DNA of 64,000 nt from Nemopilema nomurai. Lineage: Eukaryota > Cnidaria > Scyphozoa > Rhizostomeae > Rhizostomatidae. Positions 1 through 13,900 of the stretch are shown one piece after another; position 1 is the first letter of the stretch, and the number at the start of each line of letters is the position of its first letter. A model generated the notes under the pieces. The model had not been told where the DNA came from and did no database searches. It saw nothing but the letters and a program-made list of their open reading frames with translations. The stretch is from contig ML133401.1 in assembly GCA_003864495.1 (NCBI GenBank), positions 434,001 to 498,000 of the forward strand, written 5' to 3'. Both the position numbers and the translations under genes were made by a program.

Positions 1-350
1 ACTAAATTAGAATTAGGGCAGTGAGGCCACTTCGGAGATTTTTCTTGGCATGACGAATTTTTACCGCATACGAAATTTTCCTCGAATTGAGGCTCGACAC
101 ATGACAACGCTTACCAATAGGTCATCTATTAGTATTCGGAAAACTGGTATTAGCAACGGAACTATGGGGACAGGGGGAGGAGGGGTAGTTTAAAGGTAGC
201 TAGAACTGGTCACCGGACAAGTTTGAGCCCTTGTAGACAGTTCTCCAAATCCCGCATTGTTTGTGGGACTCTACCTTCATCTTACGTCAGCTTGTCATCT
301 GTCAGCTTGTCATCAGCAACATGACATTGTATCTGGCTCCTTTATTTCAG

Positions 351-3300
351 AACACGGTGGAGCAGATGCTGAGCTTTTTCAGGCCGCCGCAAGACGTGAT
401 CCTTCAAGAGTAAGCATTTTGGTTGTCAGCCGAAGCTACAGTCACGTGTTTACGATGTTCCCCTTATGATGCGCGTGAACATACACATATGATGAACTTT
501 GAGTTTTATAGAGTGCTGAAAAATTTATTGAATAATATTGGTTGTGCTTTTCGTTGTTTGTACAAAGGATTCCATAAATTTTGAAGTATGTTCGTAAGGG
601 AATTTCCTTTGCATTCTTTTAGTTTGCAGGACAAGGCTTACTCTACGTTTGAAGAGTTAAAAATGAACAGCACAGCCGGCCTTTTGTATGCAATGGACCA
701 TCATAGTGTATGTATACTGGTCAATTGAGCCTATGATATGTTCGCTTTTGCTAACCATAGCTTATCTATACTGGCCAATTGAGCCTATGATATGTGTGAG
801 CCTGCAAAGTAACTCATAGAAAAGCTCGAATTGGCCTTTGCTCATTCAGCTTTTGTTTTTTTTTCAGGTAACAGACGTCGATATATCCTTAAAGGCCTCC
901 TACTTCATATTGCCTGAAAATGGAGATTATGCCAGGTAGTTTTTATTACTGACCGACGTCTCGAAGTCCTTTAACCTCTAGGTCGGTGATGTATCTATTA
1001 TTATGCTGCCAAGTGATGCAGTTAGATCCTTCACCTAACTTCAAAAGAACCTATTTATTAGTATGGCCTTTTTGCAGAATGCCCTTCTATACTCTTGGCT
1101 GTCACTTTGAATATAGTTCGAGAATTTATTATCTTTAATCTATCTGTGTTGAGTCCTGGATTAATGTTTCTAACTCATAGAAATGCCAAAATCATTTATT
1201 GCAACATGGTTTTTATTTTCCAGCTGCAAGACGTTGCTTTTGGTGGATTTTGGCAGTTTGAAGCTGGACAGTGATCCAAACCAAGAAAGAGTCATCAACA
1301 TAAAGGTAAGTAGTTTCCCTGCATGGAGGCAAGTCTGTCTCGAAAGCAGCATAGCTGAATGTCCCTTCCTTCGTTTGTAACAATTCTGTGTTTGACAACA
1401 GTTCCTTTGCTGGCCTTTTCGAAGTAAATCTCATGCTCTTATGTCTTAATCTTTAACAATTGGTTGTTTTGGTGATGCGTATTAAATGGGAATTAATCTT
1501 AAAGCTGGTGGTATCGTTTATCATCTGCGTTTTTTGTTGATGGTAACAATGGGTATAATGGTGTCATTTGTCAATCAAAGGAAGTCGATGAAAACGAAGT
1601 GCAAGAGAAATGCTACGACCGATACCTCATCAGCCTGACTGCACTGCAGCTCCTCATTTGCCAAAAAGGTACGTGATCATAACACATCGTGTCACGCATC
1701 AAGTACTTTTTGCTTGCATCATTTTCCAGTGATTCGAATCATGATAGTGCAGTTGGATACTAAGGTGGCATAACTAAATTTGATTTGCTTTTTGATGGCA
1801 GCGATCGAACTCATCAATGATTCTCTTTATGATTCGATGGCTTTTTTAAGTATAGTCAGCTATCATTTCATCGTCATCTTCAGATTGTGATTGGAACAAA
1901 GCGCGATTTGATTGCAACTCACCGCAGCATATTCTCTCTCCGGTATCGTTTGATGGGAAACTCGCGAAGGCTCTGGTTCCAGATGACCCAAGACTTGCAC
2001 AGTGAGTTCGCATCATGCTCATTGGGCACTTTCGGCGTCACTTATTTCAGTTGGGACAATAATGGGGTTTGGGACTAGTAGTGGTTTACATAAACGTATT
2101 TTAGCGCCATTAATATCTTTAGTGCTCTTATGACTGCCTGTGTATATGTGTATATATGCCTATAAGTAAAATGCACTGTATGTTTTAATGCTAAAAGGCA
2201 TACGGTGAATTGGGCGAGTTTCTCTTCCATTTAATGTTCTCTCTGGTCGACATATTCAATATTTTTATGTAAATGTATATTTTCAAAGCGAACATTTGCC
2301 TCTACTTTTGCAAGTCCTTTTTGAATTTATTTTCTAGGATGAAAATATCGGGTGTTCTGTCTGGCCTGGAAGTGAGCTTGTCCGACACAAAGATCGCCAT
2401 GATTTTTAAGGTTAGATGTGCAACCCGCACTTCAAACAGTCTGAACCATGGCCATGTTGTGCCTTGATCTATGGGCGACCTAAACCGTCTTCACTTTGAT
2501 CAATGTTCATCTTGACAATAATTGAGCACCCTGATCTATCTCTATCTTATTAGCCTGCATTGTGATAAGAGGTGTGCAAGTCCACACCTTTGTTTCTGCC
2601 TTATTCTGAAACATCTTTTCCTCTATACATCCTCGATGTCCTATACAACCTATATGCATAACATTGACATTAATTACTGATTGTGCCAGTCTTGTGCCAA
2701 ATTGACGAGCTGTAAACTCTTGTGCCATATAAAAAGGTTGTACAAACACAAGTTCAAAGTACACATCTGTTCTGTTTATCCACAGCTTGCCACTAGCATC
2801 CCGATTCCAAACCTTGCTTCAGAAGATCAGAAACCAGTAGAAAATGCTGAAGATGATTTATCAAGAAAGGTATACGCATCATAGGAAGTTTAAAATTTTC
2901 TTTTGATGTATACTCATTCGATTGGTGAAACACTGTGCCATGATGAACTTGATTTCCGTCTAATTTAATCTGATATTAAAGATATAGTTGGCATATGGCA
3001 AGATAGTTAAATGTATGGCAAAATTACTGATTGGTTGTGGTAGGTTTTGAGTTTTTGAAGGCATTTAGAGCTGGATTATGTTTGTCAGCGTGAAATATCA
3101 ATTCAAAATATATCACAGTTTAGAGAATTTTCTTTTGAAGTTTGTTCACTACCGTAACCTTCGGCGTGGTCAATCTTTTAGCCTTCAGCAATTGGTCACG
3201 TGGCAGCTGTTGACTTGGCTGCTCCGAATACTCTCTTCAACATCGATTCAGATGATGACGATGATGACCAAGCCAATTTCGGCACTCCTCCGGACAGCCC

Positions 3301-4901
3301 CATCACCAATATACCCGAGAGGTAATTTTCGATTCCGTTGATTTCTTTACAAATGCGATTGCAGTTGCTATTGAGTTTCTTTGTTACGATGCAACATCAA
3401 TAGAGATAGCTCTCAAGAAAGGTAAGTATACGCTAAAATACGGGTGAGCTACGGACTTGGAATTTAGACAAGTTGGGCGCCTGTGTAAGGCTACTCCCAA
3501 TTCTGTGGTTTATAATTACAGCGAATTCCCAGAAAATTTTAATCATAAACACTAAATAAATGCACATAGGGCCTTTTTCAAGTGCCACGAGTCATAATTC
3601 ATATTTGTCAAAAGTAAGACTTCAATTTAAAATGTTTTCAAATTGTATTACAAATAATGTGAAAATGGTCAAATTATGTGGTCTCCTCCTCTATAAAATC
3701 TCTAAAGTGTCTTGAATAGCCCCTATTTTCTAAACCATTAAATGCTTTTTAATCTTTTATGAAAATTTGATGAGTCCTATTCTTGATCATTACTATAAAT
3801 TTCAGTATTTTATAAATCATCTCCCCAAACGAATACTTCATGAAATTATAAATAATATCAAATTTCAAAATATAAGTAGCTGGTTAATGCTGTATGCGTT
3901 GGCTCATATATGTTGCCTTTATTGCACTTTAAAAAGCACAATAAATTAAATGTAACAAAATAAAGTATATGTGACAAAATTGTGAATAAAATTGACATTT
4001 TAGCAGCGTTGAAAGAGCCTCTGACAAATTCCAGTTTATATTTGAAAGAGAATCATCGGACGACAGCTATTATTCCACGCCTCCTCAATCACCAAAGGGC
4101 AGGTAATCAATCAGCAAATTAGCGTGTGCGTTTTCCTTCACTTTCTCGCGTGTTTTAATGGTACTTAAACACGCTAATCTGCATGACACGGTAATGCGTA
4201 GAACCCGTGAGATGGATGCGTGTAAACAGAATCCACATACCGAGCAATGGTTCTGCCTGGTTGAGAGTGGTGTCAGTCGAAAGAAGGCTCGATCATTCAC
4301 ATGGCTTCCTTCTCTTTAGAATTTTCCCTTTGCACCTTCATTTCTTTTTTTAAAATGCACGTCGGATAGTTTGAGTTGACACCTTTTGTTTTTATTTTGT
4401 TTTTTTACTCTTAATTCTGCTCCTTTTCTTTCATTTATCTTTCACTCCTTTCCATATATTTCATTGTTCTGATTTAACTTTATTTTACTCCTTTGAGTTT
4501 TTTCGTTCTTGTCATCTTTGGGAGCCCTCCCTTGCCTGTCTCCTCCAACACCTTCCTTGTTGCGGTCTCCCCCTTGTCATTGCCATTGCCTCGTTTCCAG
4601 TTCTGGTCCGAGTTTTGACGCCTGCATAGCCAACCAGATCAAGCTGGATTTGGATTTCACTGTGAAGAAAGTCAAGCTGGACATTGGCCTGGCCGACCTT
4701 CTCAGGGGGGAGGTCCCCTGCTTGAGCTTTGTCATTGATGACATCGAGAGTCAAGTCAAGATATGCCGATGGGACTTGGTGGTGCATGCGGCAATACGGC
4801 GGCTGCTTCTAATGGAAATGACTCAAGGAGTGGACGGCGGGCCGATTGAGCTTCTAAGCACTCCAGAAGACAGCCATCTGCTCAATGTGACGTATAGGCA
4901 G
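351..4901 (+). other. VPS13 exons 1-11: RBG rod and acidic FFAT-type linker
   Basis: Exons: 351-409, 623-707, 868-935, 1224-1305, 1581-1668, 1884-2001, 2338-2410, 2786-2869, 3182-3321, 4004-4102, 4601-4901. Exon 2 must use the acceptor ttttag at 617-622, because the nearer tttgcag puts the frame into a stop. Exons 3-7 carry rod segments such as [25 protein letters not shown] and [25 protein letters not shown] (visible residues roughly 50-190). Exons 9-10 form a low-complexity acidic linker with a run of six aspartates, then TPPDSP and [10 protein letters not shown], at the position where human VPS13A has its VAP-binding FFAT motif. Exon 11 returns to rod sequence ([25 protein letters not shown]). 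The intron at 3322-4003 is the longest in this block and shows nothing recognisable. Confidence 0.9.
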
Positions 4902-7900
4902 GTTGGTGGTCATCATCATAATCATCGTGCGTATAGTTAAGGAGCTTGTCCCTCTTCGTTAATTGGCTCTAGATTTGGCCATTTCTGGCATTTCAAGAAG
5001 AAACATCCAACTATTATTGGTGCATTGACAAGAATTTTGGCCCCATTGATCGTTTTCTTGCACTTTACAGCCTAATGTTATAGTTGGAAAATGTTTACCT
5101 ACTATCATTCAAGTTGCTATACAAGTACAACCTCAAAGCCCATATTGTTTAAGCAGCGTGGTGCTTTTCGCTTCTAGTTACTTCTTACACTGTTGTAGTA
5201 AAGTGCCTAGAAGACCTAGTAGACCAGAAAAGATAAAAATACAGCCCATGATTATTTTACAACTGTCGTCGTTTTAAAGAGTTAAACAGTTTTTTAGATC
5301 GCCCCATTTAAAACCTTTTCTGCATTTTTCATTACCTTGTCACTTTTGATTCTTAGCCCATTTTCAAGAGATTCTTGATCGATTTTGAGACTTCCATTTG
5401 GGGCTGTTTAAGTCTCACGTTTCTGAAGACAGGCCACTTTTTAAAGATGGTCTTCCTTTTGAACCGGCCTCACTGCCTTGTTTTCTTCTAGTGCTTTTTC
5501 AACGGAATGGTGACATTGGGGCCAACTTGGGTGTTTACAGACGAGGTCCGTGTTTAATCTATCTCTGCCTTTATGCATTGATTCAATCCTATGTTAACTT
5601 GATGATTATCGCCTGATTAGCTATTGCATGAACAGATTGCTTGAGGTTTGCTTGTCGCGTTATTTACGTTACGTTTCTTTGTCTCATCTCTTCATGTCCT
5701 TCCTTGTCTTGCTACGTCACCTCTTTGTTTAGGCCCATAGAGCTATGCTACACTACCGAGACGAGTTCGAATCGACTGAACAAATCATCAGCATCAATTT
5801 TGCAATGGTGCATGTCATTCTTCATCAAGAAGCACTGCTGAAGGCTATGGACCTCATCTCCCGAATTAGTTACAGCTTCGAGTGAGTCAAATGAGCTTAT
5901 TGTTGCTTAAACATAACTGAGACCATACCGGCATAATCAGCTGACTTTTAGTGACTCGCTTTCCATGGAATTTTGGGAATATGAGCGTCTTATACAATGA
6001 TTTTACTTTCTGTATTGTTTATGAATAAAAACTGTCTGTCCATCTTATTTTTAGGGTATCCTTCTCTCCTCTTTTGTATTGAAAACAGTCGTTTGAAGTT
6101 CGTGATCGCTTTTGTTTTCCCCTAGCCAAGTTATTTAATGGTGATTATTTTATTTTAGAGAAGCCTTAACTGTTCCTTATGCTCTAGATCCACAGACGTC
6201 AAAGCACAAGTGGATGCAATCGCATCTAAGACAGAAGCCCTGGTTGGCGACCACGACGTGTCTGCCTTGGAGCGAAGCCGATCTTTGATCGAGAAAGCAA
6301 ACCAGCTGCAAGAAGCAAAAGGTTCTTAATCTATCTTAGTTCGGTATACAAAGTGAAGTTGTCCAAACTGACACCCAACAAGAATGCAATACTTTAACCT
6401 ACCCGAATCAAATGGTCCGTTCACGAAACAGGAGGGTCAAAGTTTGCCATTCTCTCGTGTAAATTCTTGTACCATCTTCCAATTTGCCTGCTGTATACCT
6501 TTCAAGACAAACAGATCGCCCCTTTTTTCTGCAATGCTCCCACATTTCTACAAACTTCCTTACCCCTGACCTGATCTCAGTCAATAGGCCTTTTTCTATG
6601 TCCATGCCTCAAGGACACCAGAAGCAATAAAATAAAATGATTTTGAGGCTATTGCCAGAAAGTATCTTTTGTACAACAATTTGAATAGCTAGAGGCTGCA
6701 TTTTTTATAAGCGTTATTATTTGAATGACTCCAACATAAGGACTCCAACATAAGGACTCCAATATCTACGTATTTCCAAGTAAAGAAATCGGGGAAAGTC
6801 ACAATATTCAATCTTGAAACCAACTCTCTTTGCAGCTTTGAAGAAGAAGATGGGAGTAGTAGACGAGCTTCTAATTCGCGTTAATGCAGAAATGGAGGGT
6901 GTGGATCTGCAGATCTGTTCCTCGAAGGCAAACCTCGCCAAGGCGTATTTCAAGGGTAATTGTTCATTCAATCATTCATTCATTCATTCATTCGTTCATT
7001 CATTCATTCATTCATTCAATCATTCATTCATTCATTCGTTCATTCATTCATTCATTCAATCATTCATTCATTCGTTCATTCATTCATTCGTTCATTCATT
7101 CATTCATTCATTCATTCATTCATTCATTCATTCATTCATTCATTCAAGATGAATTGTTCATTTATCGGTATTGCATTATCTGTAATTTGCTCAATGTCAT
7201 AAAACACGTAAAGCACCCAAATTTGTATTCAATCGCCGTTGAGTTCTAAGCCACCTTAAACGTCTTGAATCCGGAAAGCTGTTCCAAGTGTTGTGTGAAT
7301 GGAGAGTATATAAACACCTAGTTCATAGGATATTGTTCCCACGTTTTGATACCTGTATGTGGAGGTTTCAAATGCTAATATGATGATACCTAGTCAAATC
7401 AGATGCTAATATCTCTCTTTTCAGGCCTGTCAGCCAGGGTTGAAGTACAGTCGAGCAAGACTCAAGTTCAGGCAAAGTATAGTGGATTCTTATTTCAATG
7501 AAATTTTGCAAATTGGTAACCTAATTATAAGAAGGCTAATATTGTAATTTATTTGTCACAATCAATTTGAGTAATTTCATTTAGATCTATGATTAGTTTG
7601 ATTTATGAAACTTTAATCTGATACCCAAGTAAACGAAATTTTTTACAATGTTTCAAATTCCCAAACAGAGAATCTCTAGTGAGGTTTTTTATTATTCATA
7701 CTGACGGGCTTTGAAGACGTCTCTGAAAGCGAATTAAGGAGCCTATCTTTATTTTAATTAATTGATTTTCATCAAAATTACGAATTTAATTACATTGATC
7801 TTTGCATTTTGTTAAAAAGGATGAAGGACCTTCAGGTGCTCGATTGCACAGAAGACACAACCTTCCATCAAGTGAGTTTGTATTGAACGATTATTGACCC

Positions 7901-10900
7901 TTCACTAACATACTTCATGATGTTTTTAATGCTAAAATTTTTAAGGACAAAAATGCACGAGAAGACCAGCAGCTCCAAAGCTCCCACGGAAAGGAGCACC
8001 AAATGTTGCAAGTACTCTCCCAATCGAGATGCATTTTGGTCGTGGTTCCCTCGACAATTTTTCTTCACTTTTTTTAATTTTCCAAAAAATCACAGAATGA
8101 TATTCAAGAGCTGATTTTATCACAAAAGGCCCAGGATTTTGTGCCATGAAAGCCATGCTAATAAGAACAAAGCCAGTTGGTGATGCAGGGCTACTGAAAT
8201 CGAGTCAACGGGCCTAGAAGCCACTTTTGAATAGCACGATAAAGTATATAATAGGTCATGTGTAGAGAAAACGACTTCGATTTGCCAGTTCCTTAAACAT
8301 CTTTAGGCGCAGTGGTAAGCTACAAGAAACCAGTTGGGAAGGCAGTCTTAGTAGGTGGTACAAAGAGGACAGGATTGTTGTTGGCTTGAGCCATTAGAAT
8401 TTGGCACCATTATGGTATATCTGTCTTTCATTGTGAATTACCCTTTCTTTCTTGCCGTAGATCATATTTATGGACAACGAAGAGGTTTTTGACTTGGAAC
8501 TGGTGATGTTTAATGAAGCTACGAATGGTGAAAATATAAGCAATATGGAGGCTGTTGATTTGTCATTGCGACTAATCATTGGAAGAATGAGAGCCGTCTA
8601 TTTGCACCGTTTTGTGATGGAACTTATGGTCAGTTTGTCACAGTTGCCATTATGTATATTATTGTTTTAAATCCAAGCTTTCATTTTTGTAAATGGAGGG
8701 ATCTTTTCATTACTTCATAGCAAATACCTTTTTGAAAGTATTGCTAAATTATCGTTATGGCTCTTAAACGCAAAGCAGAAACAAAAATTTAAATGTGAAC
8801 AAAATGTGGCTATTAGATGTGAGTGTATTCTGGGTTAAAAGTGTGGTTTTACAACCATCCATCTATTGTACTATGCAATTATGATTCTGATTTATTATTT
8901 CCTTTTTCTCTAAGATCCATACGTGTTGTCTTTTCAATTGCAGATATTTCTGGACAACTTCCAGATTTCTCAGCAAGCTGCCGACAAGGCACGCCAAATT
9001 GCAGTTGACTCTACTGTTGCGGCTGTGAGTATCCGACCTCTTAGACTGTCTCTCTTAACTGAAATTATCAATCACCTTGTACAAAGACTCTCGTGCAATG
9101 GAACACAGTGCTGCATGAAATGATGGTTATTTTTTTGCATTCCGATTTTCAAAAGGTTGAACTGTCTTTGAGGTGCTTCGTTCAAAGTGGTTAATTTAAT
9201 GTGCAAATCACGGGGTCTGTGTCAGAGAACATGCGTCTTGTAAGATGATCGCTGCCAGCTAGCGAACTAAATTGCACGTATTTATGAAGACTGAGATGAA
9301 AGTCAGACATAAAAAGGATAAGAAAGAATAAAGAAATATGATGGGAGAGGTAGTGTTAGCATCAGTCCCCTGTCAAAATGCTGAGCTAAGAAAAATGACA
9401 GGCAGGGCCGTTACACTGTCTCAGTAGGTGCTTTTCCGGATTGTAAACATTTTCAAGATTCTTTTTAAAAAACAGCTTTTATGAGTATTATCTATATTTA
9501 CATAAAAGAGAAGTTATCATTATTTATAGCCTCTTTGAAAGTACATTATGCTATTTTGTGGGAGAATTTCCTCCCATTTATTTCTAAATTCCTCGGCTAT
9601 AAACGTGCTCAGAAGAAGAGCGCGAGTTTTCTCTTTTGTATTGGATCTTCAATGGGCTATTCTTTCTTGGAATATTCTATTCTTTCTCAAAGGTCGCCAG
9701 CATGCGTGAATATGGATCGCGGAACAGGCTGAACGTGACAATCCAAGCCCCTCTCATCTTTGTCCCTGTGGACTCGTTATCGGAGTTGTGCCTCGTTGTC
9801 GATCTAGGTCAGCTGCGAGTTGCCAATAAGTTTTGTCTCGTCAACACAAAGTCAAGCCCGCGAAAGTCAGCCGAGCCCACGATAACTGACAGCATGGCTA
9901 TCAAGTTGCGGGAGATGAAGCTCTCAAAGTAAATATTGCTGCGAAGTTTATTACGTTGTCGCGTTTATGATGAACAGTATATCTATTCTTTAGGCCTAAT
10001 GAAAAAATCATGCGACAAGGAACGGTTTTCGTATTGTTTGTGTCAAACCTTAAACTCATATTTATCTATGTAGATACACATGTATATTCACATTTACATA
10101 TAAATAGACTGGTGTTTATTTTGTTATGATAATAACACTTCGTCTTTGTAGAGCCTTGGTCAAAAATGGCAGGAAGTTGCTGCGCAGAGGCTGCTTGTAG
10201 ATCCAGTCACCCTCAACATCGGTTTGATACGCAGCCTCAGTACATGGAACCATGAGATTCCGGACATCGAAGTACAGGGTTTTCTCAAATCAGTAAAGGT
10301 GATAAAAATTCGCGGCGGAAATTAAACGCTGACATACTTTTAACTTTCCAAGTAATTTTCCTGGTATTTTGTGCATGAAAATGGCCAGATGTCTCGTAAG
10401 AGTAGAGAAAAATAATGAATGAGCTAAATAGCAAAGGGAGGGAATGAAGTGGAACGAGAGGAGATAGTTATTCATTGGTATAGAGTTGTTGATTTGCAGG
10501 ATGATTTACAGGAAGTTTTTAATAAATACCTAATTCATTACTCATCTTATAGTTTTGAGCATAACAGGTTTCTAACAGCCAAACAGTTGCACAAAGAATA
10601 AAGTATAAATGGGTGTTTTGTGAACATTTGTCATTTTTGTTTAGATGAGTGTTAGTGAAGAAGATTTGAGAGCAATCATGGAGGTTTTGAACGGAAACAT
10701 GAAAGAAGGATTTGATCTTTGGGAACAAGGTCAGTTTTTACTGAAATGTTCGGCTAATAAGAATTCTTTTCTACAGCTTTTTGATGTATTCATTGCTGAT
10801 GTTTTCTTTATTTATTGTTTATTCATTAGAAGTTTTTGTTGGTATTTATTGTTTTATCCCATGTCTCGCGGCTCGCTCTTCTCCTTTACAATTTTTTACC

Positions 10901-13900
10901 TCAACTGAGTAATTTTAAAGAATTGAATTACTTCCAGTTTTAAATTTCTCTATTCCTAAAATTTTTGAATACTTCATGCTAATTGAATCTTTCTATTATT
11001 GTTCCTCTGTTAATCTTTTATTTTTTTCATTTTCAATTAAGTTTTTTGCTCATTGTCTAAAAATGTTTGTAGTAATTTATGTTTTATTATTCAAATCCGA
11101 AGGGATTCAATACTTTAATAGTTAATTTCCGTGTTCTAAACTTAAAATTAACTTTGAATATTTCAGACTTAATCACTGGTCATGCTTTTAGTTCCAGTAG
11201 ATAGTGTTTTGATTTTTTACGAGAACTTTTGACCCACAATGTGATGCTGTGTTTCACGTTCCTCGACTATTTCTGTGTTATCACTTTTTATTAGATCAAA
11301 AAAAGAAAGGAAAGTCGGAGATATTCAAGGCAGACGAATCAGATGCAGAGAGCCTCGAGGGAGTTGATGCAGTTGATAAATCTAGTAAAATGTCTTATTT
11401 GAATCCTTTGAGTTTTTATATTTTGGCTATTTTAAAATGATGCTAATTGGAACATTTGACGAAGAGACTGAAAAACTGGTGACCCCATGGACAAGCTTTT
11501 TCGATGTGAATCGTGTACCTCATATCTTCCTTTGCATTATTTTAAGGCAAATAGTTGGATGGTTAAAAAGGTAATGTACTAATTTAATGATAAAGGTTCA
11601 GAAATAGACTGATAAATTAGTATTTCTCAATACATCGTGGACCTAATGTCTTTTTCACCGCATCCCGTATATTTTCTTCATAAGATAATACAGACAGGGG
11701 TACACATAGAGTACTTTTATAATTGTTTCTGTGTATTTTAGTTAGTAACTTCGCTTGTTTCTCAGCAACACAAACAGACAGTGAAGGAACCCCCGGTGAA
11801 GTTTGGCTGCAAACAAAGTTTACGTTTGCAATCGAGAATGTCATTGCAGAGGTATTTGCCAGACCAGAGGACATGGTGCGTAGTCATTTTTTTATGCACT
11901 CCACTTGCCTACAGACATGTTTTTGCAAATTCTCGCTGGACCACGTGAATGGCAAAGCGAGTAAACTAGTCTAAGCATGGCGTATTCTTTAATATTCTCA
12001 GGCAAGAACTTAGTAGAACTCGTTCTCCTCATTCTAGTAGCAGTGACTCGTTCTGATTTCGTCTCTATTCTGAATTTCAGCTGGATGGAGAAGAATTCCT
12101 AGAACGCAATCCAATACACTGTTTGGGGACGTTTGTTATTGGTCACCTGGGTCTTGTTGGCAACATCTTGTCAGATGGATCCATGGCATTATCTGTCGTT
12201 CTGGACACTTTGACACTTGACGATAAGCGACCAAATCGAGACGGAGTCACTAGGTAATGGCCGCCTATACAGCCGTGTTATGACCTGCTTCATGATATTG
12301 GCCTTGATTTCTATTTACATTAAGGTTGCTAAGCATCCTAACACAGCAATCAATTTGCAAGTGGTTTGAGACAGTTATCTCGGTGTGTGGTTATTCATAT
12401 TGGTATCATTGTTTGTTCATGATGCCATGGCTTTCATGTGATCAGTCCCTGTGATCATGTGATCATTTATGTTTCTCAACTGGCCTTTCTGGATTACCCC
12501 TCCTGTGATTTGCTGTGACTTTTGCTGTGACGCATCGACACCATTGATACAATTGCTATGAGTCTTGGCTGCCATTGCTTATTGCCAATTGTTTATGGTG
12601 CTACTCTGTAGTGTCCCTGAAAAACATCTATGTTCACTCTCCTTTCAATTTGGACCGAGGATCACACTTCTAAAAAGAAGATCTCTGATATGTCAAAGGT
12701 TACTATTTGATGGACTTGAGCCCAAGGATTGAAAAGAGATTGCCAATGTCTTTTTTATCAAAACCTCTCCGATTCGCCTCTATTCTTCAATTAGTTGCAT
12801 TTTCGATTTTTTGACACTTGTTTAAAATGTGATTAATTGCAGAAAAATACCAATGAAAAATGGATTGTTTCTTTAGAATGATCGAGTACTGCAAGAGCGA
12901 AGTTACAACGCCGTCGCGCAAGGCCGAGAAGACGGTGGAGTCGAAGGGCGCCATGCTGGATCTCCAGTACGAAGTGGACGATAAGCTGAACTCAACGATC
13001 AGCATCAGCCTGCGGAACCTTCTCTTGATTCTGAATGTCGAGTTCATAATGGTGGTGACAAATGTCTTCTTGAATGCGATGCCCCAGCTGCCGGCCGCGG
13101 AAGAAGAGCTGGACAAATCTTCTCTGCCGCCGACGCCAACCCACTCGGTCGCCTTGGAAGATCAGGGGCTCAGACCGGCTTTGGTTCCAGGATCACAGGT
13201 CGCCTTGGCGCCCGAGAAAGGCCGACTGGAACAAGCACCCGAAATGAAAGTGACCATTAATGTTAAAGATCCACAAATCGTCATATTGGCTAATGCACAA
13301 GATAAGAATTCCAATGCTTTGTTCCTGCACGTGCGTATACCTTTGTTCCTCCCCGTTGAGCATACTTGACATTTGAGCATACTTGAAATGCCCTAATTTA
13401 AGATTTGCACTCAACTGTAGCTACTTTTGGCATTAGGCACATATGCAAATGTTTCAAGGGTATTTTCGCTTATTTAATCATATCAAAATTTTGATATCGG
13501 CCCAGCTTGTTTTCCAGATAAAGATAAAGATAAAGAGAAAAGCCACCCCATATTTCCTCTTCGTAATGTTGCGATAGCTCGTCTTTGTTTAGGGGAATTT
13601 CCTTTGTGTGAACATCAATCTTCTGTTTCATTGTTATACCCTAATATTTTCAGACTGTGATGTCCACACATTCTGATCAAAAGTATGTTCAATGATTAAT
13701 CATTTATCAATGGTGATTAATGATTCCCTTCTCGTAGACTTTGGTTAACTTTACATACCATGAGACAAATGGACAGCAACAAATGTATGGGGCAATTTCA
13801 AACACCAAGGTAACATCGGCAGCTTTTCAGAAGGAGAAAAAGAAAAAGACTTCTTCACAGGTTAGCTCAATATTTTTGCTAAAACGCGAAATTTGAATGC

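Noticed and set aside
4509..4600. Exon 11 beginning earlier with a Met start
   Set aside because: The stretch is a Pro/Cys/Leu-rich pyrimidine tract with the acceptor at 4600; phase from exon 10 fits 4601 exactly.
5493..5551. Possible extra VPS13 exon (ctag ... gaggtccg)
   Set aside because: Exon 11 (phase 0 end) joins directly to exon 12 in frame and matches VPS13A; inserting this piece breaks the alignment and its donor is poor.
6814..7249. Open frames giving [10 protein letters not shown] repeats
   Set aside because: They are translations of the intronic ATTC microsatellite; the real exon 14 ends at a donor at 6955 and the frame resumes at 7425.
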